Assembly: GCF_001441615.1 (NCBI RefSeq)
Contig: NZ_LAXJ01000005.1
Span: 62,001 to 126,000, forward strand
Direction: 5' to 3'
Length of the DNA stretch: 64,000 bases
From: Roseovarius atlanticus
GTDB taxonomy: Bacteria > Pseudomonadota > Alphaproteobacteria > Rhodobacterales > Rhodobacteraceae
Positions 57,943-64,000 of the stretch are shown one piece after another (within the stretch, counting starts at the first letter, position 1; each line of letters opens with the position of its first letter). The position numbers and the translations under genes were made by a program. The notes beneath the pieces were generated by a model. That model worked only from the letters and a program-made list of their open reading frames with translations, had not been told where the DNA came from and made no database searches.

Positions 57943-58696
57943 GTTCGGTCCTCATCTTCTTGAAGGCATATTGAGTGAAACGGTCAATAGCCTCTTGATC
58001 CAATGACTGCTTCTGCCAGACGGTTTTGCCGTACCAACCACCGGCAAACTCTTGCACGATCTGGGAAGCCTCGAATGTGTGCTGGGCCAATGCCTGTTGA
58101 AAGGCTATGCGCTGGGCATCATCAGTGAACCGTTTGTCTTGTCCCGTATGATTTGCCAGTTCACGGCTCAGATAATAGTCGAGCGACCGATAGGCCAGCC
58201 GGGCAAAGAAACCCCGGGCCAGGTCTGCAAACCGGCCTCCTGACGCGAAACTGCCCAACGCCGCGCGAATTTCCTGAGATGTCGGTTTAAACAGCGACGG
58301 CAACTGGTCGCGGAGTTGAACGGAAAGCGTTTCGAGCAAGGCGGTCTTGGCCAGTTCGCCCGCATCGGATGATGATCCGATCTGAAAGCTCTGACGATCA
58401 ATGGCCAGCTCAAGGCCTGCCAACAACCCTGTCACCGATGACAACGCATTTTCTCTGACACCCAGATCGGCCAGCGCGTCCTCAAAACCAGGCGCCCGGG
58501 CCAAGAGCGGAAGCCGCACGAGCAAAGAACTTATGAACTGGAAAAGCGGGTCCTTGCTGGCACGAGACAGATCAAGCTCAGAAGCCTTGGCGGCAGCCTC
58601 GGCAATCGCATCAATCGATGCTTCAGAATCAATTAGACCAACGACTTCCCGCCACTTCTTGGACCGTGGCAGCGTGCCCAGCCGAATATGGCCCAT
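57917..58696 (-). CDS. Helical partner protein of the QueC-like enzyme (QatB-like position)
   Basis: A 259-residue, mostly helical protein of no family that I recognise. It begins MGHIRLGTLPRSKKWREVV, i.e. Met-Gly, so Gly would be N-terminal after Met removal, followed by a short basic motif. The middle contains ALGSFASGGRFADLARGFFA and the C-terminus FTQYAFKKMRTELG. It is the first gene of a two-gene operon with the QueC-like enzyme (14-26 bp overlap) and lies directly inside attR. By analogy with QatB it may be the protein substrate of that enzyme, which is inference. Confidence 0.65.
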   Translation of the reverse strand: MGHIRLGTLPRSKKWREVVGLIDSEASIDAIAEAAAKASELDLSRASKDPLFQFISSLLVRLPLLARAPGFEDALADLGVRENALSSVTGLLAGLELAIDRQSFQIGSSSDAGELAKTALLETLSVQLRDQLPSLFKPTSQEIRAALGSFASGGRFADLARGFFARLAYRSLDYYLSRELANHTGQDKRFTDDAQRIAFQQALAQHTFEASQIVQEFAGGWYGKTVWQKQSLDQEAIDRFTQYAFKKMRTELGRRRDTA

Positions 58697-58765
58697 GGCG
58701 CTCTCCCTGTTAGGTCATGCGTCGCGCAACTAGAGGGGGAAATCAAAGAAAAACTGCGTGAATTT

Positions 58766-58783
58766 GCTTACCCTGCGCTTACC
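58766..58783 (+). repeat. Paired GCTTACC boxes, right island end
   Basis: GCTTACC at 58766-58772 and 58777-58783 with a 4-bp spacer, 43 bp inside attR, in the same orientation and spacing as the pair at 39970-39987. These are candidate arm-type sites for the integrase. Confidence 0.6.
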
Positions 58784-58826
58784 CAATTTCAGGCCAAGCA
58801 CTCTTGAATTCTTGTAAGTCTTTGAT

Positions 58827-58878
58827 TTCAGTGGTGAGCCGTGCAGGATTCGAACCTGCGACCCACTGATTAAAAGTC
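58827..58878 (-). repeat. attR: 52-bp direct repeat inside tRNA-Lys
   Basis: Identical over 52 bp to 39789-39840. It covers the 3' part of the intact tRNA-Lys gene, through the anticodon loop, plus 5 bases beyond the CCA end. The recombined end supplies the 3' half of the working tRNA. Confidence 0.95.
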
Positions 58879-58907
58879 AGTTGCTCTACCAACTGAGCTA
58901 ACGGCCC
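58832..58907 (-). tRNA. tRNA-Lys (TTT)
   Basis: A 76-nt cloverleaf on the minus strand: acceptor GGGCCGT pairs with ACGGCTC, D-arm GCTCAGTTGGTAGAGC, anticodon stem ACTGA/TCAGT around CTTTTAA giving anticodon TTT, and T-arm GCAGGTTCGAATCCTGC. CCA is encoded. It is intact despite island insertion because the element carries a copy of the 3' half. Confidence 0.97.
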
Positions 58908-59014
58908 ACTAGGCGGCCTATCTAGAAAGAGGGGAGAGGGGGGTCAAGCCCGAATCGAAGGGAATTTCGCGGTGTGGCTGGATTCGTCCGCGCGGGCGCT
59001 TTATATGCGCGGCC

Positions 59015-59848
59015 ATGAGCGATGCGCAGGATACCGGGTTGCCCTTCATGAAGATGCACGGGCTGGGAAACGACTTTGTCGTCGTGGACGCGCGTGCGCG
59101 GTCGGTAGAGGTCACTTCGGCGCTGGCGATGGCGATTGGGGACCGGCATCGCGGGATCGGGTTCGATCAGCTGGCGGTGATCCGGGAGGGCAAGGGCGAC
59201 GCGCACCTGGAGTTCTGGAACAGTGACGGGACGCAGGCCGGGGCCTGCGGGAATGCGACGCGGTGCATTGCGCGCTATTTGCTGGATGAGACGGGCCGCG
59301 ACAGCCTGCACCTGACCACGGCGCGGGGGGATCTTTATGCGGTCGATGCGGGGGACGGGCTGACCTCGGTCAACATGGGGGCGCCGTTCCTGGACTGGCA
59401 GGGGGTGCCGCTGGCCGAGGAAATGGACACGCTGGAACTGCCCGTCGAGGGCGGGCCGGTGGCCACGGGCATGGGCAATCCGCATTGCACGTTCTTCGTC
59501 GAGGACGCCGAGGCGATCCCGCTGGAAACCTTCGGGCCACGCTACGAGCATCATCCGCTGTTTCCCGAGCGGACCAACGTTCAGGTGGCCAGTGTCATTG
59601 GCCCCGATCACATCCGGATGCGGGTGTGGGAGCGGGGTGTGGGGTTGACGCTGGCCTCGGGGTCTTCGTCTTGCGCGGTTGCCGTGGCGGCGGCGCGGCG
59701 GGGGTTGACGGGGCGGAATGTGCGGATCGACCTCGACGGCGGCACGCTGCGGGTGGAGTGGCGCGAGGATGGCGTGTGGATGACCGGGCCGACGATGCAT
59801 GTCTGCGACGGGGTGCTGACGGCGGATTTCCTGAGGGCCGCGTCATGA
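59015..59848 (+). CDS. dapF: Diaminopimelate epimerase
   Basis: A 277-residue DapF, which interconverts LL- and meso-diaminopimelate for lysine and peptidoglycan synthesis. Visible are FMKMHGLGNDFVVVDAR, the first catalytic Cys in AGACGNATRC and the second in LASGSSSCAVAVA. Length and both motifs are standard. The stop overlaps the mtaB ATG by 4 bp. It is the first chromosomal gene after tRNA-Lys. Confidence 0.97.
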   Translation: MSDAQDTGLPFMKMHGLGNDFVVVDARARSVEVTSALAMAIGDRHRGIGFDQLAVIREGKGDAHLEFWNSDGTQAGACGNATRCIARYLLDETGRDSLHLTTARGDLYAVDAGDGLTSVNMGAPFLDWQGVPLAEEMDTLELPVEGGPVATGMGNPHCTFFVEDAEAIPLETFGPRYEHHPLFPERTNVQVASVIGPDHIRMRVWERGVGLTLASGSSSCAVAVAAARRGLTGRNVRIDLDGGTLRVEWREDGVWMTGPTMHVCDGVLTADFLRAAS

Positions 59849-61113
59849 GTGCGCCGGTCTTCACCACGCTCGGCTGTCGGCTGAACGCCTACGAGACGGA
59901 AGCCATGAAAGAGCTTGCCGGCGAGGTGGGGCTTGAGAATGCCGTGGTGGTGAACACTTGCGCCGTGACAGCCGAGGCGGTGCGCAAGGCGCGGCAGGAG
60001 ATTCGCAAGCTGCGGCGTGAAAACCCGGACGCGCGGTTGATCGTGACGGGCTGTGCGGCGCAGACGGAGCCGGAGACCTTTAGCGCGATGGACGAGGTGG
60101 ATGCCGTGATTGGCAACACCGAGAAGATGGTGCGCGACACGTGGGCCGGGCTGGCGGCGGACTTCATCGGCGAGACCGAGGCGGTCCAGGTCGACGACAT
60201 CATGAGCGTCACCGAGACGGCAGGGCATCTGATCGACGGGTTCGGCACGCGGTCCCGGGCCTATGTTCAGGTGCAGAACGGGTGTGACCATCGCTGTACC
60301 TTCTGCATCATCCCTTACGGTCGCGGCAATTCGCGCAGCGTGCCCGCGGGCGTGGTGGTGGATCAGATCAAGCGGCTGGTGGATCGCGGCTATAACGAGG
60401 TGGTGCTGACCGGCGTGGACCTGACAAGCTGGGGCGCGGATTTGCCGGCGGAGCCGAAGCTGGGCGATCTGGTGATGCGCATCCTGAAGCTGGTGCCGGA
60501 CCTGCCGCGGCTGCGGATATCGTCGATCGATTCGATCGAGGTGGATGGGAACCTGATGCAGGCCATCGCCACCGAGCCGCGGTTGATGCCGCATCTGCAT
60601 CTGAGCTTGCAGCATGGCGACGACCTCATCCTGAAGCGCATGAAGCGGCGGCATCTGCGGGACGACGCGATCCGGTTTTCCGAGGAGGCGCGCAAGCTGC
60701 GGCCCGATATGACCTTCGGCGCGGATATCATCGCAGGCTTTCCGACCGAGAGCGAAGCGGCGTTCGAGAACTCGCTGCGGCTGGTCGAGGAGTGTGGGCT
60801 GACCTGGCTGCACGTGTTCCCCTACAGCCCGCGCCCGGGCACGCCGGCGGCGCGGATGCCGCAGGTGGACGGGCGGGCGATCAAGGACAGGGCCGCGCGG
60901 TTGCGGGCGGCGGGGGAGGCGCGCGTGGCGCGGCACCTGGACGAACAGCAGGGGCGGGTGCACCGGGTTCTGCTGGAGAATGCCCGGATGGGGCGCACCG
61001 AGCAGTTCACCGAAGTGACGTTCGAGATGGATCAGCCCGAGGGTCAGATCGTGACCGCGAAGGTGACCGGACACGATGCGACGCGGCTGACGGCGGACCC
61101 TGCTTTGTGCTAG
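59845..61113 (+). CDS. mtaB: tRNA t6A37 methylthiotransferase
   Basis: A 422-residue radical-SAM methylthiotransferase that makes ms2t6A in tRNAs. The N-terminal UPF0004 domain carries the three cluster cysteines in TLGCRLNAYE, VVNTCAVTAEA and VTGCAAQTEP. The radical-SAM motif is CDHRCTFCIIPYGRG, then ISSIDSIEVD and LHLSLQHGDD. A C-terminal TRAM-like tail is present. The GCRLNAYE pattern points to MtaB rather than MiaB. It is translationally coupled to dapF. Confidence 0.93.
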   Translation: MSAPVFTTLGCRLNAYETEAMKELAGEVGLENAVVVNTCAVTAEAVRKARQEIRKLRRENPDARLIVTGCAAQTEPETFSAMDEVDAVIGNTEKMVRDTWAGLAADFIGETEAVQVDDIMSVTETAGHLIDGFGTRSRAYVQVQNGCDHRCTFCIIPYGRGNSRSVPAGVVVDQIKRLVDRGYNEVVLTGVDLTSWGADLPAEPKLGDLVMRILKLVPDLPRLRISSIDSIEVDGNLMQAIATEPRLMPHLHLSLQHGDDLILKRMKRRHLRDDAIRFSEEARKLRPDMTFGADIIAGFPTESEAAFENSLRLVEECGLTWLHVFPYSPRPGTPAARMPQVDGRAIKDRAARLRAAGEARVARHLDEQQGRVHRVLLENARMGRTEQFTEVTFEMDQPEGQIVTAKVTGHDATRLTADPALC

Positions 61114-61144
61114 TCTGAGGGCGGTCGGCCCTCGGGAGGCGCAC

Positions 61145-61534
61145 ATGCAGACGCAGGATGTTATCGAACAGGCAGTCGAGGCCTATGCTGGCGGAGATGC
61201 CGCCGCGCTGGATGCTCTGTTGACCGAGGATTTGCGGTATCGGATCAACGGTCAGCCGGATTGCGGGAAGTACACCCGTGACGTGGCCGGCAAGGCGGCG
61301 TTCTATGACGCGGTGGGGGAGATCCTGGCGTGGTGGGAGATCACCGGTTACCGGATCGTGGACCTGATCGTCAGCGGAGAACGGGCGGCGGCGCAGGTGG
61401 CGCATCACGCCATGCACAAGGAGACGGGGCGGCAGTTCGACACGAAACTGGCGCTGTTCTTTGCCGTGAAGGACGGGCAGATCACCGAGATTGCCGAATA
61501 TCATGACACCGCCGCGCTGGCGCGGGAGCCCTGA
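61145..61534 (+). CDS. SnoaL/NTF2-like protein
   Basis: A 129-residue protein with the cone-shaped NTF2/SnoaL pattern: IEQAVEAYAGGDAAALDALL, EDLRYRINGQ, GKAAFYDAVGEIL and VKDGQITEIAEYHDTAAL. Members are small ligand-binding proteins or isomerase-like enzymes with no common substrate. GGGAGG precedes the ATG. Confidence 0.82.
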   Translation: MQTQDVIEQAVEAYAGGDAAALDALLTEDLRYRINGQPDCGKYTRDVAGKAAFYDAVGEILAWWEITGYRIVDLIVSGERAAAQVAHHAMHKETGRQFDTKLALFFAVKDGQITEIAEYHDTAALAREP

Positions 61535-61617
61535 CGCGCCGCGATTGTGACGGGGACAATTCTTTGCTGGCTTTGAGCGGCGCCACCGCGACATGGTGAG
61601 CGCGAAGGAGACCCGCC

Positions 61618-62238
61618 ATGCATCCCAACCCGATCTTTCGCCAGACGCCCGAGGCGCGCAACATCGCTTTTGCGCGGGCGCAGGCGTTCGGGATGCTGGC
61701 GGTTGAGGGCGAGGGCGCGCCGCTGGTGAGCCACATCCCGTTCCTGTTGTCGGAGGATGGCGCGGTGGCGGAGTTTCACCTTGTGCGGTCGAACCCCATT
61801 GCGCGGGCGCTCTCCGCGCCTATGGCGGCGCGGCTGGCTGTGGTGGGGCCGTATTCCTACGTCTCGCCGGACTGGTACGGGGCAGAGGACCAGGTGCCGA
61901 CGTGGAACTACGTGGCGGTGCATCTGGTGGGGGAAGTGGAGTTGCGACCGCAGGACGGGATGCGGGACCTACTGGACCGGCAATCGGCGCATTTCGAGGA
62001 TCAGCTTTTGCCGAAGGCGCCCTGGACATCCGACAAGATGACGCCGGACGTGATGGCGCGGATGATGCGGCAGATCGTGCCCTGCCGGATGCGGGTGGAT
62101 GAGATTCACGGCACGTGGAAGCTGAACCAGAACAAGGACGATGATGTGCGCCTGCGGGCCGCCGAGGCGGTGGAGGCGTCGGGCATCGGCGTTGACACCG
62201 GGGCGCTGGCGGCGCTGATGCGGGATGCAAACGGTTAG
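61618..62238 (+). CDS. PaiB-like FMN-binding protein
   Basis: A 206-residue protein of the PaiB family (MHPNPIFRQTPEARNIAFAR, VSHIPFLLSEDG, FHLVRSNPIARAL, YVSPDWYGAEDQVPTWNYVA and a closing WKLNQNKDD). The split-barrel fold binds FMN or heme; Bacillus PaiB was described as a negative regulator of sporulation and protease genes. A flavoenzyme-like role is as likely here. AAGGAGA precedes the ATG. Confidence 0.92.
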   Translation: MHPNPIFRQTPEARNIAFARAQAFGMLAVEGEGAPLVSHIPFLLSEDGAVAEFHLVRSNPIARALSAPMAARLAVVGPYSYVSPDWYGAEDQVPTWNYVAVHLVGEVELRPQDGMRDLLDRQSAHFEDQLLPKAPWTSDKMTPDVMARMMRQIVPCRMRVDEIHGTWKLNQNKDDDVRLRAAEAVEASGIGVDTGALAALMRDANG

Positions 62239-62298
62239 ACCGCTGGACCGGGCGCTATCAAGGGCGTAGCGTCCGGAAAAACCGGAAGGATAGGAACG

Positions 62299-62901
62299 AT
62301 GCAACTGATCTCTGCAAAACCGTCGCCCTATGTGCGAAAGGTGAAGGTGACCCTGATAGAAACCGGGCTGATCGACGAGGTCGAGATGGTCGAGGTGTCG
62401 ACCACGCCGGTGGCGACCGATCCGGCGGTGGCGGCGGCCAATCCGGTGGGCAAGATCCCGGCGCTGATCCGGGACGAGGGGCCGACGCTCTATGACAGCC
62501 GGGTGATCTGTCGCTACCTCGATGCGCGGGCGGGCACGAAGCTGTACCCCGAGGGCCGGATCTGGGAGACGCTGACGCTGGAGGCGACGGCGGACGGGAT
62601 ATTGGATGCGGCGCTGGCGATGGTCTGCGAGCGGCGGGTGCGGCCGGAGGAGATGGTCTATGAGCCGTGGATCGAGGCGCAATGGGAGAAGGTCGCGCGC
62701 AGCGTGGGCGCGATCAACGCGCGGTGGATGAGCCATCTGCGCGGGCCGCTGGACGCGGGGCAGATCGCGGTGGGCTGTGCGCTGGGCTATCTGGATTTCC
62801 GGCTGGGTGACCGGGGGTGGCGCAAGGGGAATGACGCGCTGGACGACTGGTTCGCGGCGTTTTCCGAGCGCGACAGCATGAAGGCCACCGCGCCCGAGTA
62901 G
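62299..62901 (+). CDS. Glutathione S-transferase family protein
   Basis: A 200-residue protein with an N-terminal thioredoxin-like domain (MQLISAKPSPYVRKVKVTLI, then NPVGKIPALI and the glutathione-binding YDSRVICRYLD) and an all-helical C-terminal domain (GQIAVGCALGYLDFRLGDRG). The Ser in SPYVRKV is the usual active-site position. The substrate is not predictable. Its stop is one base from the convergent RTX gene stop. Confidence 0.92.
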   Translation: MQLISAKPSPYVRKVKVTLIETGLIDEVEMVEVSTTPVATDPAVAAANPVGKIPALIRDEGPTLYDSRVICRYLDARAGTKLYPEGRIWETLTLEATADGILDAALAMVCERRVRPEEMVYEPWIEAQWEKVARSVGAINARWMSHLRGPLDAGQIAVGCALGYLDFRLGDRGWRKGNDALDDWFAAFSERDSMKATAPE

Positions 62902-62902
62902 G

Positions 62903-63577
62903 TCAGAAGACGAAGTCGTCGGCGGCAAGCGGCGCTTCCAGGCCGGTGAAGATGATTGTGTCGCCATTGCCGAAGTCAATCATCGCCTGGTCGCCGGAAT
63001 AGGTGATCAGGCCCGAGATGTCGGCAAACGAGGTGAAGCCGAAGCCGCCGATGCCGATTTGGTCGATGCCGGTCTCGAAGTTGTCGATCACGTCATTGCC
63101 GTTGCCCTGAAAGAAGCCGATGAAGTCCACGTCGCCATCGTCGACGAGGTAGATGAAATCGTCGCCCGCGCCACCGAACACGGTGTCTTCGCCGTCGCCT
63201 GCATGGATGCTGTCGTTGCCGGCCTCGCCATAGAGGTTGTCGTCGCCCTCGCCGCCGACGACCACGTCATTGCCGCCATTGGCGATGATCACGTCGTTGC
63301 CCAACCCGCCGAAGACGGTGTCGTTGCCCGAGCCGCTTTCGATCGTGTCGTTGCCGGCGAAACCATAGAGTTTTTGGGCGTCCTCGACATAGACGTGGAA
63401 GATGTGGTCGTCCTCGCCGGTGCCGTGCACCTCGCCCGGCAGCACGCGGCCGCCGGGGGCGCCATCGTGGCTGTCATCGCCATCGGTGAAGGCGTCGGGT
63501 AGGGGGCTGTGGCCGTGAAAGCTGAACTCGTCGCTGTCGCGGGTTTTGGTGCTGAACTGCTGGATCTGGAGTTTCAT
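62903..63577 (-). CDS. RTX-type calcium-binding repeat protein
   Basis: A 224-residue protein with five or six nonapeptide repeats of the type GGxGxDxLx in residues about 80-150 (FAGNDTIESGSGNDTVFGG, GGEGDDNLYGEAGNDSIHAG). An acidic N-terminus and a C-terminal VIDNFETGIDQIGIGG segment, typical of RTX secretion ends, complete it. Such proteins leave through a type I secretion system and fold with calcium. No type I secretion genes are near. ATG at 63577 (MKLQIQQF) is preferred over 63619. Confidence 0.88.
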   Translation of the reverse strand: MKLQIQQFSTKTRDSDEFSFHGHSPLPDAFTDGDDSHDGAPGGRVLPGEVHGTGEDDHIFHVYVEDAQKLYGFAGNDTIESGSGNDTVFGGLGNDVIIANGGNDVVVGGEGDDNLYGEAGNDSIHAGDGEDTVFGGAGDDFIYLVDDGDVDFIGFFQGNGNDVIDNFETGIDQIGIGGFGFTSFADISGLITYSGDQAMIDFGNGDTIIFTGLEAPLAADDFVF

Positions 63578-63685
63578 GATGCGTCCTTCGGTACGGAATA
63601 CCTCTATGGGTCGCGGCACCGGGCGGAGGCGTTCATAATGGGGCGGAGGCCCGGGGCGGATATGCCCGGGCCGCCGCCGGTGGTG

Positions 63686-64000
63686 TCAGGTCAGCAGGCG
63701 CCGCAGCGGCGGGATGCGGGAAATGACCAGTACGTCGAGCGCGATGACCGCGATCAGCGTGAGGCCCGCCAGCGGGAAGGCCAGGGACACCAGCAGCCCC
63801 ACCAGCACCGCGCCGGACCATAGTGGCATGTTGGCGGGCATCGGCGGCGGGGCGAGGCGGGCGGTACCGGACGGGCGGCGTTTCCACCACATAACCACTG
63901 CCGTGACGCAGAGCATCAGGACCGTGAGGCAGAAAGCGGTGTTGGCCAGAACGCTCCACAGGCCCAGCGTGCCCATGTGCAGCGCGATGCCGACGGCCAT
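63686..64000 (-). CDS. PepSY-TM-like membrane protein (3' part, cut by window edge)
   Basis: The last 104 residues of a membrane protein whose 5' end lies beyond the window. It shows GIALHMGTLGLWSVLANTAF, VVMWWKRRPSG, then two C-terminal hydrophobic segments (PLWSGAVLVGLLVSLAFPLA and LTLIAVIALDVLVISRIP). The HMG-T and MWW-RRP pattern is that of PepSY-associated membrane proteins, often linked to iron uptake or reduction. The identity rests on this C-terminal part only. Confidence 0.65.
   Translation of the reverse strand: MAVGIALHMGTLGLWSVLANTAFCLTVLMLCVTAVVMWWKRRPSGTARLAPPPMPANMPLWSGAVLVGLLVSLAFPLAGLTLIAVIALDVLVISRIPPLRRLLT

Larger units (their letters stand above)
39841..58878. mobile_element. 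19-kb integrative genomic island in tRNA-Lys(TTT)
   Basis: The 19,038-bp segment lies between perfect 52-bp direct repeats derived from the 3' half of tRNA-Lys. It carries a P4-type tyrosine integrase at the left end, paired GCTTACC boxes near both ends and a mixed accessory cargo. The chromosome continues with bhcD on the left and dapF on the right, so an uninterrupted relative should have tRNA-Lys next to the bhc cluster. No conjugation, phage structural or replication genes are visible, so it is an integrative element that may be mobilised only with help. Confidence 0.93.

Overview
The window looks like a chromosome segment of a marine-type alphaproteobacterium of the Rhodobacteraceae (Roseobacter group). 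The grounds are high GC, many ATGA start/stop overlaps, and gene families typical of that group: taurine transaminase with its ABC transporter, a complete beta-hydroxyaspartate cycle cluster, TRAP transporters, a FYDLN-acid protein and RTX proteins. The species cannot be fixed from the sequence alone.

Layout. 1-1.4 kb: 5' part of an SbtA-type bicarbonate permease with a divergent LysR regulator. 1.4-6.4 kb: taurine module, tpa divergent from tauABC, with TauR-like boxes between them; xsc, pta and tauR are not in the window. 6.4-13.4 kb: ordinary chromosomal genes (Lrp and LysE pair, racemase-like protein, GNAT, XRE-cupin, accA, DUF4149, ubiG, GntR, YgjP-type metallopeptidase, FYDLN protein), then tRNA-Ala(GGC). 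13.6-21.8 kb: an azole-forming RiPP (TOMM) locus. It encodes a 584-residue, highly repetitive candidate precursor with a nitrile-hydratase-like leader, an RRE-E1-YcaO cyclodehydratase fusion, a SagB-type dehydrogenase and a cytoplasmic S41-type peptidase, followed by a 37-codon ORF and a DUF4112 protein. I consider this the most novel locus here. 21.9-27.1 kb: a 1453-residue CheB-CheR-PAS-GAF-HWE hybrid kinase and two receiver proteins. 27.5-28.5 kb: msrB-msrA. 28.6-34.1 kb: a TRAP transporter and a convergent fused E1 2-oxoacid dehydrogenase. 34.1-39.6 kb: bhcR and bhcABCD, which turn two glyoxylate into oxaloacetate.

39.8-58.9 kb is a 19-kb integrative island in tRNA-Lys(TTT). A perfect 52-bp direct repeat flanks it, with a truncated tRNA 3' part at the left and the intact gene at the right. 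A P4-type integrase sits at the left end, and paired GCTTACC boxes occur inside both ends. Its cargo includes RidA, a methyltransferase, an AraC regulator and an eight-gene block of mostly exported or envelope proteins (SH3, aspartyl protease-PDZ, S33 hydrolase, L,D-transpeptidase, three small lipoproteins). The right end carries two HTH proteins, a recombinase-like protein lacking the catalytic tyrosine, and a two-gene module of a QueC-like enzyme and a Met-Gly-starting partner. That pair resembles QatB/QatC and Cap9-type protein deazaguanylation and is a candidate defence system.

After the island come dapF-mtaB, a SnoaL-like protein, a PaiB-like flavoprotein, a GST-like protein, a small RTX protein and the 3' part of a PepSY-TM-like protein. 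Functional calls come from motif recognition in translations; no database search was run.
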